NCBI GenBank assembly: GCA_964404215.1
Contig: CAYOJF010000056.1
Coordinates: 1-32,722 of the forward strand
Length of the DNA stretch: 32,722 bases
Reading direction: 5' to 3'
From: Aureispira sp964404215
GTDB lineage: Bacteria > Bacteroidota > Bacteroidia > Chitinophagales > Saprospiraceae
Shown here: one piece after another, positions 16,046 through 24,766 of the stretch
How the letters are laid out: every line of letters starts with the position of its first letter
Numbering within the stretch: position 1 is the first letter of the stretch
Program-made: the position numbers and the translations under genes
The notes under the pieces: generated by a model
What the model was told of the DNA's origin: nothing
The model's input: the letters and a program-made list of their open reading frames with translations, nothing else
Databases searched by the model: none

Positions 16046-16696
16046 TTATTGCTTAGGTGTTAGTTTAATTTCAATAGAGTTGACTATTTTTTTTTCATGG
16101 AAAATAGATTTAATTTTGATGCTCGTGAAAAATAGTCGTTCTGTCCCTTGTAGCAAATGTTTCAGATTATCTTTCATTTCTCTATTAAACTGATTGCCTT
16201 CGAATGTTTTTAGTAGCACTAATGAATCGCCTCGAGTAATAATTAGCGTATAACTTTTGACTAAAAAACTAGTCGAAATACCATAATTAACTAATGAGAC
16301 TTGAATACCCGATTGAGCAAGAAATTCGCCTTTTGACATAGTAGGTTTGCCATTGCCAATCATTGCGGTAGGAGCAGGCAGTGATTTGACTGAAAAACTA
16401 CCTTCCCAGAGTAGTACAGAATCTTGGTTTATTTTTCTATAAATGCTCAAAATAGTACATCCTCTCTGCGTAGGAGTAAGGGTGAAGGAACCATCTTCTT
16501 TTAGTGGACTGGTTTCCCCATTAGAAGACACTAAAATAATCTCTTGATAAGGGATGTTTCCTAACTGAATAAACATCGGATTATGAAACTGGACAAACAA
16601 CCAATCTTGAAATGATTTGACAGAAATATTGGTCTGAGCAATAGAGGAGTCAGAGGACAAAATTAGAATGGTGATAGAAAGGAGAATGGATTTCAT
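16046..16696 (-). CDS. Free-standing GldM C-terminal domain (D3-D4) protein
   Basis: A 216-residue protein with its own signal peptide (cleavage after SIA, about residue 20). Residues 22-108 match the third periplasmic domain of GldM: NPMFIQLGNIPYQEIILVSSNG, a G-S-F-T-L-T-P strand, then a FSVKSLPAPTAMIGNG linker. Residues 112-216 match the last domain: MSKGEFLAQSGIQVSLVNYGISTSFLVKSYT, then KDNLKHLLQGTERLFFTSIKIKS. Full GldM (about 510 residues) has an N-terminal transmembrane helix and D1-D2 domains; these are absent here. GldM is the periplasmic shaft of the gliding/T9SS motor and its D4 contacts the GldK/GldN ring. A D3-D4 protein alone could act as a ring partner or competitor; this function is inference. 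No gldL/gldM operon lies in the window. Confidence 0.8.
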   Translation of the reverse strand: MKSILLSITILILSSDSSIAQTNISVKSFQDWLFVQFHNPMFIQLGNIPYQEIILVSSNGETSPLKEDGSFTLTPTQRGCTILSIYRKINQDSVLLWEGSFSVKSLPAPTAMIGNGKPTMSKGEFLAQSGIQVSLVNYGISTSFLVKSYTLIITRGDSLVLLKTFEGNQFNREMKDNLKHLLQGTERLFFTSIKIKSIFHEKKIVNSIEIKLTPKQ

Positions 16697-16753
16697 GGCG
16701 GGAAGGGCTTTTACTGTACACGTAGTCTATTTAATGCTGTTTTATCTTTGATT

Positions 16754-17230
16754 CTACTTAGATTTTCTTTTTAATAGGCTCATGATTTCGTCTTTTCTAG
16801 CTTTAGATATGTAGAATTGATTAGATTCTAAGATAGATTTGTAAGTAGAGTGTTTCTCAATAAAAGGGAATACTTTTGTTTTTATCTCTATGAGCCACCT
16901 ATCAATAGATAGATTAAGTTCTTCAGTAGTGTTACCTCTGAAATTTGGATGCATACCATTTTTGCTACTTACCATAACTAAATAATTATCATCATAAACA
17001 TTCCCATATTCTTCATCAAAGTAAGCAATCGTCATATCATAAACATCAAAACGATTTTTGTATTCGATAAATATGAAAACGGAGAGTTTCTCCTCTAAGT
17101 TTTTAAATAATCTCTTCGATGTTTTTGTATGCGTATCAAATCCATAAGCACGAAAAAGAGGAACTATTTTTTCTTTGAAAATTTTATTAAATTCTTTCTT
17201 TCGCTCTTTTGCAGTAAATTCTTCTTTCAT
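16754..17230 (-). CDS. DUF4304-like cytoplasmic protein
   Basis: A 158-residue soluble protein with no signal peptide. The N-terminal helix FNKIFKEKIVPLFRAYGFDTHTKTSKRLFKNLEEKLSVFIFIEYKNRF (15-62) has the order seen in DUF4304: helix, a GF turn, an aromatic/basic strand. DUF4304 is a small family of unknown function. The rest is charged and helical (FPFIEKHSTYKSILESNQFYISKARKDEIMSLLKRKSK). Codon use and composition look like those of the neighbours. It sits 57 bases upstream of the GldM-like gene on the same strand. The family label is tentative. Confidence 0.68.
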   Translation of the reverse strand: MKEEFTAKERKKEFNKIFKEKIVPLFRAYGFDTHTKTSKRLFKNLEEKLSVFIFIEYKNRFDVYDMTIAYFDEEYGNVYDDNYLVMVSSKNGMHPNFRGNTTEELNLSIDRWLIEIKTKVFPFIEKHSTYKSILESNQFYISKARKDEIMSLLKRKSK

Positions 17231-17432
17231 CTTTTTCTTTAAACTGTAGTGACTTTCATAAATGTATTACACTTAAATTTGCTTTTAAATTAGCCCTACT
17301 TCAAATTACAAAAAAAAACATCAAGCATTACTAATAATTTAATATTTCGATTCTTTTATTTAGTAGATTACTAGATTATTTCTTGTAATTTAGAAAAATG
17401 AAGCCCTTTTATTTACCTCTTAAAAAATATTA

Positions 17433-17708
17433 ATGACACACGAAGATTTGCCACAACGATGGAAAGACAAAATCAAAGCCTATTTGAAATCACATGGGGA
17501 AGAGAATAGAGTTAAATTGGGGGCGTATGACTTCTTTGCTAATCAAGTAGTACAGGTCAAATTTGAAGATGGCTCTTTTGCTGAATTTCGTTACCCATTA
17601 GTTATCAATGCACCAGAATTCAAGGAAGTAGGAATATTCACAGAACATTGTGGTTATCACATATTTAATTTGGGAGGTACTTATATTAATATCATCAATA
17701 ATTACTAA
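17433..17708 (+). CDS. Small conserved-looking hypothetical protein
   Basis: A 91-residue soluble protein. Visible features: DLPQRWKDKIKAYLKSHG (a short amphipathic helix), VKLGAYDFFANQVVQVKFEDGSFAEFRYP (a beta-hairpin with a FEDGS turn) and IFTEHCGYHIFNLGG with the conserved-looking EHCGYH near the C-terminus. The Cys and two His residues (E71-H76 region) could bind a metal. I know of no named family, although the motif combination FEDGS...TEHCGYH has a familiar ring for Bacteroidota hypotheticals. It is likely a genuine gene because of its dense coding pattern and ATG start. Confidence 0.72.
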   Translation: MTHEDLPQRWKDKIKAYLKSHGEENRVKLGAYDFFANQVVQVKFEDGSFAEFRYPLVINAPEFKEVGIFTEHCGYHIFNLGGTYINIINNY

Positions 17709-17763
17709 CTAAATAGTCGTAAAAGTGCTTCGATAAGTTTTAACTATCCAAAATATATTACCT

Positions 17764-19224
17764 ATGCAGCTGTTTTTACTATTAGCAACTCTTTTGATAG
17801 GAACCACATGTTATGGACAAACATTTACGCTGCAAGTAAATAATGGCTATGGTTCAGGGACATATCAAGAAGGAGACACTATTCATGTTTGGTCCAATAA
17901 TGTATTTGGTAATACGGTTTTCGTTAATTGGACAGGTTCGGCAGTTTCTTATTTGAATTTTGATAATGAATGGCATACGACATTAGTGGTACCTGTAGGG
18001 ACAAATATTCCTAATTTGACGCTGGATGCTAATCCAGGAACATTAGCTTCTACTCAGGTGGATTCTATCGAATATATCTTGGAAGGAGAACAAATGGGAG
18101 TGATTTCTAATGTGGCGAAGCCTGTTTACTATGCAGTCCCTGCTGTGCCAAATGGTATTGTTTTTCTTTTTCATGGTACCAATGGAAGTGGAGGGAGTTT
18201 TTTTGAAAGTTATGAGCGTTATATACTGATTAAGGATTTAGTCTATAATGGATTTGCTGTCTTTACATTAGATGCAAATGAACGGACTATGGGCGATCAA
18301 AATGGAGACGGTAGTGTGCGATGGAATGTTGCTAATGCTGGGACAACTTCAGCCGCTACTAATGTAGACATTCGCAATGTCCAAGCTTTGCGAGATTCTA
18401 TTATTAGAACTTTTTCTTTATCTTCTTCGATCCCTAGTTACACCTTAGGTATGTCAGCAGGAGCCGTTTTTAGTGATATTTGTGCTTCCGCATTGGGTTT
18501 CAATGCTTCTGCTCATATTACAGCTAAAGGGCGAACAGATACCTATACTCGTTCAGACATAGCACCTGTCATCTGGATTATGTCTAGCAATGATAATAAC
18601 CAGAGTGCAGATAACACGGTAGCTTATTCGAATTATACGACTATGTTGACTAGCCAAGTGGCGGAGTGGCATTTGTTGGAGCGATCACCAGTGTATAGAG
18701 ACCGATTCAGACGAAGTCTGGACGGAATTACTCGACTTCAAGCAGATAGCGTCTTTCAACGCTTACAAAATAACGGCTACCTCGATACAAACAATTTCTT
18801 GACTACACAAGACATCTCTACTATTCCTAATAATCTGTGGAATAATTTGGGACTAAATGCCATTCAAAAATTAGAAATTAATCAACAGCTCGCTTGTGTC
18901 AATGCAGAACATGTATTGCATAGTGATTACAATAAAAATATTATTCGATTTTTTAATCAACAGCAAACCATTTCTACTGTAGCTAAAAAAGAAGAAACGA
19001 AAAATTTGTTGTTATATCCCAATCCTGTACAGGATTATCTACAGATCCAGATAGAAAAAGAATCGGTTGCTTCAGAGATAGCAATCTATACTTCTAATGG
19101 AGAAATAGTAGCTTGGGCAAGGGAGCAGAGCCAAGTTAAAGTTGATTTATTAAAGCCAGGAATTTATTTTGTGCAAGTGGTGTTGGGTAATGAAATATAC
19201 TGGAGTAAAATTCTCAAAGAATAA
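17764..19224 (+). CDS. T9SS-exported alpha/beta-hydrolase (esterase/depolymerase-like)
   Basis: A 486-residue exported enzyme. After a signal peptide (cleavage near CYGQ) comes a beta module (20-90) with SGTYQEGDTIHVW and NWTG, resembling divergent InlB-type repeats. The hydrolase domain (about 110-400) has an oxyanion loop HGTNGSG (137-143) and the nucleophile elbow GMSAG with S231 (229-233). The acid is probably D277 in SSNDNNQS and the base histidine is H383 or H386 in NAEHVLHSDY. The N-G-x-G-S-G pattern and the order resemble secreted polyhydroxybutyrate-depolymerase or feruloyl-esterase-like proteins. A T9SS sorting domain follows at about 414-486 (LLLYPNPVQDYLQI, PGIYFVQVVLG, KILKE). 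The substrate is unknown. Its stop codon overlaps the next start codon. Confidence 0.85.
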   Translation: MQLFLLLATLLIGTTCYGQTFTLQVNNGYGSGTYQEGDTIHVWSNNVFGNTVFVNWTGSAVSYLNFDNEWHTTLVVPVGTNIPNLTLDANPGTLASTQVDSIEYILEGEQMGVISNVAKPVYYAVPAVPNGIVFLFHGTNGSGGSFFESYERYILIKDLVYNGFAVFTLDANERTMGDQNGDGSVRWNVANAGTTSAATNVDIRNVQALRDSIIRTFSLSSSIPSYTLGMSAGAVFSDICASALGFNASAHITAKGRTDTYTRSDIAPVIWIMSSNDNNQSADNTVAYSNYTTMLTSQVAEWHLLERSPVYRDRFRRSLDGITRLQADSVFQRLQNNGYLDTNNFLTTQDISTIPNNLWNNLGLNAIQKLEINQQLACVNAEHVLHSDYNKNIIRFFNQQQTISTVAKKEETKNLLLYPNPVQDYLQIQIEKESVASEIAIYTSNGEIVAWAREQSQVKVDLLKPGIYFVQVVLGNEIYWSKILKE

Positions 19225-20036
19225 TGGAAGGGAAGAGGTTATTTTGGAAGATCATTACAGGAATATTTTTGAGTATCCTATTAGGATGTCAGGGAGAATT
19301 GATTATTGCTCCAAACGTAGTAAATATTTCATCAGACGATACGCTAGAGGAGAAGAAAGAAATTCTAAAGGATGAAAGGTTAGCGTTCTATGAGCAAGAA
19401 ATAAAAGAATATTATCAACAGCAGTATACGGAGTCTGACATACCAATTGAATTAGGATTAAGTGGAACTATTGGGTATGAAGATGAACAGATATTAATAT
19501 TGCATTTTGATGAAATTTTAGAATTTGGAAGTTGGCATTATACTAATTCTGCTTTGTTTTTCATGAAACAAGGGGAAAGATTAGTTAGGGTAAAAACTCC
19601 TACAATAAAAGATAAACTACTTGCCGATTTTTATCAGAGGAAAATGCAATATCCTAATCGTATAGAAGGGAGATTGCATCAGCACTTTGATCTTACAGGA
19701 GATGGTATAAAAGAATATATTTTTTATGCTACTGGGATGGTTAGGACTAATGTAGAAGATGCATATCATATTTATCAGTTGGATACACGAACTCAGGAAT
19801 TGAAATTAATGAATCTCTACACCAAGGGATCTTTTGTAGAAGGAGAGTGTGAATCTGCATATGGTATGCAGGAGGAACTCAAAGTGATAGAACAAGATAG
19901 TTTTGTATTGCCAATAATAAAACTAAAGAGACTCCAAACGATATGTATAGATAGTGTAAGTCAAGTGGATACTATAAACGTAGATTACGAATACTATCAA
20001 TGGAAGGGACAAGAATTTTTGAGAATAGAGAGATAA
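19224..20036 (+). CDS. Lipoprotein with Asp-rich loop, unknown function
   Basis: A 270-residue lipoprotein. The signal has a basic start, a hydrophobic core and the lipobox LLGC (Cys22). The start overlaps the preceding stop by one base (TAATG), so the two genes are translationally coupled. The segment QHFDLTGDGIKEYIFY (about 148-163) has the D-x-T-x-D-G-x-K-E calcium-loop pattern seen in FG-GAP-like repeats and is similar to DLNGDGRKDIL in the exported protein at 14987. The rest is a beta/alpha mix with a Cys near residue 216. The coupling to the esterase hints that the lipoprotein works with it at the outer membrane. Confidence 0.74.
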   Translation: MEGKRLFWKIITGIFLSILLGCQGELIIAPNVVNISSDDTLEEKKEILKDERLAFYEQEIKEYYQQQYTESDIPIELGLSGTIGYEDEQILILHFDEILEFGSWHYTNSALFFMKQGERLVRVKTPTIKDKLLADFYQRKMQYPNRIEGRLHQHFDLTGDGIKEYIFYATGMVRTNVEDAYHIYQLDTRTQELKLMNLYTKGSFVEGECESAYGMQEELKVIEQDSFVLPIIKLKRLQTICIDSVSQVDTINVDYEYYQWKGQEFLRIER

Positions 20037-20084
20037 TACTATTCGTACTAATATCTATTTTTTTGATTGAAATAATTGTTGACT

Positions 20085-20423
20085 ATGATTGAAGGCTTGT
20101 TAGGAGGATTATTATGGGCTATTATAGAAGGGCTTTTAATAGAGGGGACAAAGTATTTTTATAATACTTGGATAGACATCTGTCTTAAGCTGGCAGGTTG
20201 GAAAGTGCCTTTTGGTACTACTGCTAAGAAATACCAAAGTGAATCCACCTTTTTGATGGGAGTGACACTCGTTACTGGAATATTTTTTATTGCTATTGGA
20301 GGTTGGTTAGGCATATTGTATTGTATTATGTTTTATACCATGGTTATAGTAGTAGGAGCTACTATTCATCGCTGTAGGAAAGAAAAAAAAGAAAGGAAGG
20401 ATGAGAGTTTGTTAGATGATTAG
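20085..20423 (+). CDS. Small integral membrane protein
   Basis: A 112-residue hydrophobic protein. The open frame begins with a TTG at 20076, but the ATG at 20085 is a better start. Helices are predicted at about 2-19 (IEGLLGGLLWAIIEGLLI) and at 57-92, the latter probably two segments (FLMGVTLVTGIFFIAIGGWLGILYCIMFYTMVIVVG). A long basic tail (HRCRKEKKERKDE) should be cytoplasmic. No family is recognised. The neighbours are the lipoprotein upstream and the pentapeptide-repeat gene downstream. Confidence 0.65.
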   Translation: MIEGLLGGLLWAIIEGLLIEGTKYFYNTWIDICLKLAGWKVPFGTTAKKYQSESTFLMGVTLVTGIFFIAIGGWLGILYCIMFYTMVIVVGATIHRCRKEKKERKDESLLDD

Positions 20424-20544
20424 ACAGTAAGGACTAGCAATTTGTAGGATGGAAATTTCTAAAACTGCTCAAAAAGACCTAACTTAAATTGGCACAACAT
20501 TCGCTTGATATGCTTTATTGTCCATTAACAAAAAAATAACAACT

Positions 20545-21297
20545 ATGAAAACAGGAACTTTGACTAGCTTTTTGATATTAATATTAGGTTGTAGTATAGC
20601 AGCGGTAGCACAGACAGCAGATGACCCAGAAACAACTTATCACGATCAACAAGTTGCCTTACTCAAAAAAGGAACGAAATATATCAAAGCTTATCAGAAG
20701 GCTTATGAGAAGAAGCATGGTGAAATGCCTGTCCTTAATTTTGAAGGAGCAAGCTTAGTTGGGTTAGACTTGAGAGGATTGAATTTAGAAAATGCAAATT
20801 TTCAAGAAGCAGACCTTAGAGGAATTAAATTTGGCACTAAGCCATCTAAGAAAGTAGCTAAATATGACAATGAAGATAGATTAATAAAAGGCAGTGGTCC
20901 AGCCATTCCACCTGCTAACCTGAAAGGAGCAAATTTGAGTGGAGCAGATATGGGAGAGTATAACGGAGACGTGGCAGATTTGAGCCTAGCTAATTTAGAG
21001 GGAGCTAATTTATCAGAGTCAGATATGACAGGAGCAAAACTAGTGAAAACTAACTTGCGTAGAGCCAATCTACAAGGTTCGAGTTTGGTGGGGTGTAGCC
21101 TTGAGAAAGCAGACTTAACATTAGCAGATATATCAGAGGCAGACGTTGAAAATTGTACTTTCTACAAAACTATTCTTATCAAAACCAATATGGAAGGAGT
21201 GAATATAGATGAAGCTACAATGGAAGAGGTTATCTTAACAGAAAAAGTATTGAAAGAAGAGCAAAAGCGAGAAGAAAAGAGACAATCTGGTTTTTAG
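20545..21297 (+). CDS. Exported pentapeptide-repeat protein
   Basis: A 250-residue protein. The open frame starts at a TTG at 20518, but the ATG at 20545 opens a good signal peptide (MKTGTLTSFLILILGCSIAAVAQ, cleavage AVA-Q). From about residue 63 there are pentapeptide repeats of the form A(D/N)LXX: ASLVGLDLRGLNLENANFQEADLRG, then NLKGANLSGADMG, then NLEGANLSESDMTGAKL and NLRRANLQGSSLVGCSLEKADL. Such repeats fold into a right-handed square beta-helix. A charged insert (about 93-120) interrupts the first block. The C-terminal tail (VLKEEQKREEKRQSGF) is coiled-coil-like. The repeat is clear; the target of the helix is unknown. Confidence 0.88.
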   Translation: MKTGTLTSFLILILGCSIAAVAQTADDPETTYHDQQVALLKKGTKYIKAYQKAYEKKHGEMPVLNFEGASLVGLDLRGLNLENANFQEADLRGIKFGTKPSKKVAKYDNEDRLIKGSGPAIPPANLKGANLSGADMGEYNGDVADLSLANLEGANLSESDMTGAKLVKTNLRRANLQGSSLVGCSLEKADLTLADISEADVENCTFYKTILIKTNMEGVNIDEATMEEVILTEKVLKEEQKREEKRQSGF

Positions 21298-21300
21298 TCT

Positions 21301-21314
21301 AGAGCATGCTCTTA
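21301..21314 (+). repeat. Copy of a short intergenic motif, palindromic
   Basis: AGAGCATGCTCTTA contains the perfect 12-base palindrome AGAGCATGCTCT and the CATGCTCTTA core shared with two other places. It lies three bases after the stop codon of the pentapeptide-repeat gene. Confidence 0.4.
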
Positions 21315-21389
21315 GAATGCTAAGCACAGCTTTTTTCGATAATGTTTAATATACTGAAATCCTAATAACCCATCAAAAATTACAAAATC

Positions 21390-21680
21390 ATGAAAGTTTC
21401 TCAGCAGCTAAATCACATCAATGATCATAACTATGATGATGATATTTTTATTACAGGTATTCCGAAAGGCTATTTCCCCGCAGTGACAGATATTTCGATT
21501 GCTACAGGAAGTAAAACTAGAAAAATTAGCGTAGAATTATTGCCACTTGAGCAGGCGGAAGGAGGTGCAATGAATGTTAACTCAGGGTTATTCATACGAA
21601 AATCAGATGAAGAAGAGGTGTCAATTACTGTCTCACAAGATGGTAAAGCATTAGCTTCTAACACTACGCGTTATTCCTAA
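21390..21680 (+). CDS. Small hypothetical protein
   Basis: A 96-residue acidic protein without signal peptide. Segments TRKISVELLPLEQ and EEEVSITVSQDG suggest a beta-rich fold. It is the last plus-strand gene before a strong bidirectional terminator, which supports it as the end of a transcript. It is not recognised. Confidence 0.6.
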   Translation: MKVSQQLNHINDHNYDDDIFITGIPKGYFPAVTDISIATGSKTRKISVELLPLEQAEGGAMNVNSGLFIRKSDEEEVSITVSQDGKALASNTTRYS

Positions 21681-21726
21681 TTTCTACCTATTGTAGTATA
21701 ACAGAGAAATTAACTAGTATATTTCA

Positions 21727-21762
21727 AAAAAGCAGCTTCTTGTTCTCAAGAAGCTGCTTTTT
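21727..21762. terminator. Bidirectional intrinsic terminator
   Basis: A perfect inverted repeat: left arm AAAAAGCAGCTTCTTG (21727-21742), loop TTCT, right arm CAAGAAGCTGCTTTTT (21747-21762). It has a T-run in both orientations and lies between the convergent small hypothetical (plus) and the acyl-CoA dehydrogenase gene (minus). Confidence 0.93.
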
Positions 21763-21795
21763 ATCATTTATATATCATCTATATATATATCGGAG

Positions 21796-23007
21796 TTATT
21801 TGAAAGCATTAAGGCCAGTCACATCCATTCCTGTAATCAGTAAGTGAATATCGTGTGTCCCTTCGTAAGTTAATACCGTTTCTAGGTTCATCATGTGACG
21901 CATCACAGGATATTCGTTTGTGATACCCATACCACCATGTATTTGTCTAGATTCACGAGCAATTTCTAATGCCATGTGTACATTATTACGTTTTGCCATG
22001 GAGACTTGTGCTGGAGTTGCCTTACCTTGATCCATCAAGGTTCCTAATCTCCAAGCTAGTAATTGAGCTTTGGTGATTTCAGTAATCATTTCTGCTAATT
22101 TCTTTTGAGTCAATTGGAATCCTGCTAATGGTTTGCCAAATTGCTCACGCTCTAGAGAAGCAGAGTCATAACAATCTAAACCCGCTCCAATAGCACCCCA
22201 AGCAATTCCGTAACGAGCCTTACTCAAACAAGAAAGTGGTCCTTTTAGTCCCTTTACATTAGGTAGCAATTGAGATTTAGGTACACGGACATTATCAAAT
22301 ACTAATTCTCCTGTGATAGAAGCACGTAGAGACAATTTACCATGGATTTCTGGAGCAGAACAACCTTCAGAGTCTAATTCTACAATCAATCCACGAACAA
22401 TCCCTTCTTCATCTTTAGCCCATACTACTGCTATATCTGCAATAGGTGAATTAGTGATCCACATTTTGGCACCATTCAAGATATAGGCATCACCATCATC
22501 TACAAACTTTGTTTCCATACCATTTGGGTTAGAACCATGATTAGGTTCTGTCAAACCAAAACAGCCAATCATTTCACCAGTTGCCAATTTAGGTAGGTAT
22601 TTTTCACGTTGTTCTTCTGTTCCAAATTTATAAATTGGGAACATAACTAAAGAACCTTGTACCGAAGCAGCAGAACGAATACCTGAGTCACCACGCTCAA
22701 GTTCCATCATCATTAAGCCATAAGTAACTTCATCTGTTCCTGAACAACCATATTTAGCTGGAAGACTTGGTCCTAGAGCACCTAATTCACCTAATCCTTT
22801 GAGCAGGTGACGAGGATAAATAGCACGTTCAAAAGCATCCTCTATAATAGGACTAACCTCTTTTTTGACCCAATCACGGGTAGCATCACGAGCAATTCTT
22901 TGTTCTTCTGTTAGTAGATCATCAATATTGTAATAATCATGACCAGAATAATTATCCTGTCTAGCAGCTTGTTTGAAAGTGTCTTTATTCACTTTTTGAG
23001 TTTGCAT
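21796..23007 (-). CDS. gcdH: Glutaryl-CoA dehydrogenase-like acyl-CoA dehydrogenase
   Basis: A flavoenzyme that oxidises and decarboxylates glutaryl-CoA to crotonyl-CoA in lysine/tryptophan catabolism. The 403-residue protein has the acyl-CoA dehydrogenase architecture: an N-terminal helical domain, a FAD-contacting middle segment CFGLTEPNHGSNPNGMETK (about 155-173), WITNSP (near 190) and the C-terminal helical domain. The catalytic base is E382 in TYEGTHDIHLL, the position typical of glutaryl-CoA dehydrogenases; the segment SVQGSLVMFPIYKFGTEEQREKYLP is also typical of GCDH. The length fits the bacterial enzyme. Because other acyl-CoA dehydrogenases share most motifs, the substrate remains a strong inference. 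It is apparently transcribed alone. Confidence 0.9.
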   Translation of the reverse strand: MQTQKVNKDTFKQAARQDNYSGHDYYNIDDLLTEEQRIARDATRDWVKKEVSPIIEDAFERAIYPRHLLKGLGELGALGPSLPAKYGCSGTDEVTYGLMMMELERGDSGIRSAASVQGSLVMFPIYKFGTEEQREKYLPKLATGEMIGCFGLTEPNHGSNPNGMETKFVDDGDAYILNGAKMWITNSPIADIAVVWAKDEEGIVRGLIVELDSEGCSAPEIHGKLSLRASITGELVFDNVRVPKSQLLPNVKGLKGPLSCLSKARYGIAWGAIGAGLDCYDSASLEREQFGKPLAGFQLTQKKLAEMITEITKAQLLAWRLGTLMDQGKATPAQVSMAKRNNVHMALEIARESRQIHGGMGITNEYPVMRHMMNLETVLTYEGTHDIHLLITGMDVTGLNAFK

Positions 23008-23259
23008 AGTATATTATGGTTTTAACAATTAAGATTGTAAATAGTAACCTCTATCAGTGACAAAAAGTAGTCTGTAAAGTCATTTTGATATAATCTAAAA
23101 TGGACTGTTTACAGCTATATAATTGCCAATTACATAAAAAACAAAGTGTTGCTTTAAATGTTGGGACAAAGATACTAAGAGTATATGTAAAAATCCTCTT
23201 TCTACTTGATTTTTACATTTGAACGCCTTTCTTGGAGATTATTACGAATACTTCCGTAT

Positions 23260-24570
23260 CTATTGCAAAATCATTTTTTTAGTCCATATCGTTTGGTTAC
23301 TTAAGTGTATTCGGACTAGATAAAGTCCTTTAGGAATATTGATGGTAGATACTATTTTAGTATTTCCTTTTTGTTGTTCTAGCAACTGTCCTGTTGGAGT
23401 ATAGATTTCAATTTGCTCGATGGTTTCTTGGGTTTGAATTTGAATAGGTTGCCCTTGTGGACTTGGGATAGGATATAGGGAGAGTAAATCTTTATTCTGA
23501 TTTGTATTGCGGAGAGAGAGAGGAAGGCAGTTCAGTTGATTGATCTTTTCCCAGATAGAATTAGCATAGCTATTGGGAACTAAATTATTATCAGGTGAAC
23601 TTCCCATACGAATCCAAACTAAATTTTGACTGGGGACAATATGTATCATTTGTCCATTTTTACCTAATGCCATAATAGCATCATTAGGACCGTTAGGAAC
23701 GACAGAACCATTGAAATTCAATTGTATTCTAGGGAGCATATGAGTTGCTTTCCCATTCAACCACCATAGATAACCATAAGATGGATTAATCGTTTGAGCA
23801 CTGGTCGTCATTTGATTGAAATAGGTAGTATCAGATAGGATAGGGGTACCATTCCAGTTTCCTCCGTTTAGTGTCAAGAGACCAAATCTAGCCATACTCC
23901 GAGGGGTACTAAAAAATACTTTATTGTATCCAATTGGTACATACAGGCCTGTTATGCCTGTTTGGAGGCGTATTTTTCGAGTGAAGTAGGTGTTGATTGG
24001 TAATCCTGTTGCATTTTCAACTACTTGATCTAACAGAGTATAGGGACCATTATGATAAGCCCATCGGGTATTGGGCGGAGCCAAGTATTGCAAGCAGGTA
24101 TCTAGGGTACAATCAAAATCAGCCGCATTATCATCTAAGCCTGTTGTCATAGCTAATTGATGTTTGATAGTGATGGCGTTTTCTTGTGTAGGAGTACAGC
24201 TAGTCCATCCATTACCTAAGTAATTACTGGACGTGTCGTTGATATGCAGTAAATTTTCTTGCTGAGCAATACCAACTAAATATGCGGTGAGAGATTTTCC
24301 AGCCGATGCCCAATACCAGCTGCTATCTTTTGTAAATGTCCCAAAGTATTGTTCGAGTACTATTTTACCATCCTTTAGCAAAATAAAGGCTTTAGAGTCT
24401 GTTCGTTCTAGATAATCATAGAGCGAGTCGACTTGACTCGGACAATATCCCATAGTGCTTGGAGATAATGTATCCCACTGATTGCCCGCCAAAGGAGGGA
24501 AATAGAGTGATTGAGAATAGGCTGTCTGACTGATAAACCAATAAAGAAGAAATGTAAATAAAGTTTTCAT
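23260..24570 (-). CDS. T9SS-exported serine hydrolase (beta-lactamase/esterase family)
   Basis: A 436-residue exported protein of the beta-lactamase-related serine hydrolase superfamily. The signal peptide ends near residue 19 (AYSQ). The active-site motif SAGK (89-92, the SxxK serine S89) is followed by the YxN motif YHN (174-176) in RWAYHNGPYTLLDQV. A third KTG-like box was not seen. The C-terminal part from about residue 362 is a T9SS sorting domain: LLSLYPIPSPQGQP, EQIEIYTPTGQLLEQ, PKGLYLVRIHL, TKKMILQ. Members of the family include class C beta-lactamases, DD-peptidases and esterases; with no substrate clue, hydrolase is the safe call. Confidence 0.88.
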   Translation of the reverse strand: MKTLFTFLLYWFISQTAYSQSLYFPPLAGNQWDTLSPSTMGYCPSQVDSLYDYLERTDSKAFILLKDGKIVLEQYFGTFTKDSSWYWASAGKSLTAYLVGIAQQENLLHINDTSSNYLGNGWTSCTPTQENAITIKHQLAMTTGLDDNAADFDCTLDTCLQYLAPPNTRWAYHNGPYTLLDQVVENATGLPINTYFTRKIRLQTGITGLYVPIGYNKVFFSTPRSMARFGLLTLNGGNWNGTPILSDTTYFNQMTTSAQTINPSYGYLWWLNGKATHMLPRIQLNFNGSVVPNGPNDAIMALGKNGQMIHIVPSQNLVWIRMGSSPDNNLVPNSYANSIWEKINQLNCLPLSLRNTNQNKDLLSLYPIPSPQGQPIQIQTQETIEQIEIYTPTGQLLEQQKGNTKIVSTINIPKGLYLVRIHLSNQTIWTKKMILQ

Positions 24571-24766
24571 AAGTGTATTTTTTAGTATTAGTGTATGTAC
24601 TTAGATGAAGTTGTTTAAAATTTCTTTTTGTTGTCTATAAAAAAGATGATTTTGAGCTCCAAATAGAAGTATTAAATAGCTTCTATCAGTCAATATCGAA
24701 TTGCCAAATAGTAACGGAAAGATTCGACTATTCTAAAACTAAAAGGTTTAATTTTCTTTATGAATT

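Noticed and set aside
20509..20520. TATGCTTTATTG as a -7 box for the pentapeptide-repeat gene
   Set aside because: The TA and TTTG elements are spaced incorrectly (three bases between TA and TTT, and no G directly after), so it does not match the consensus.
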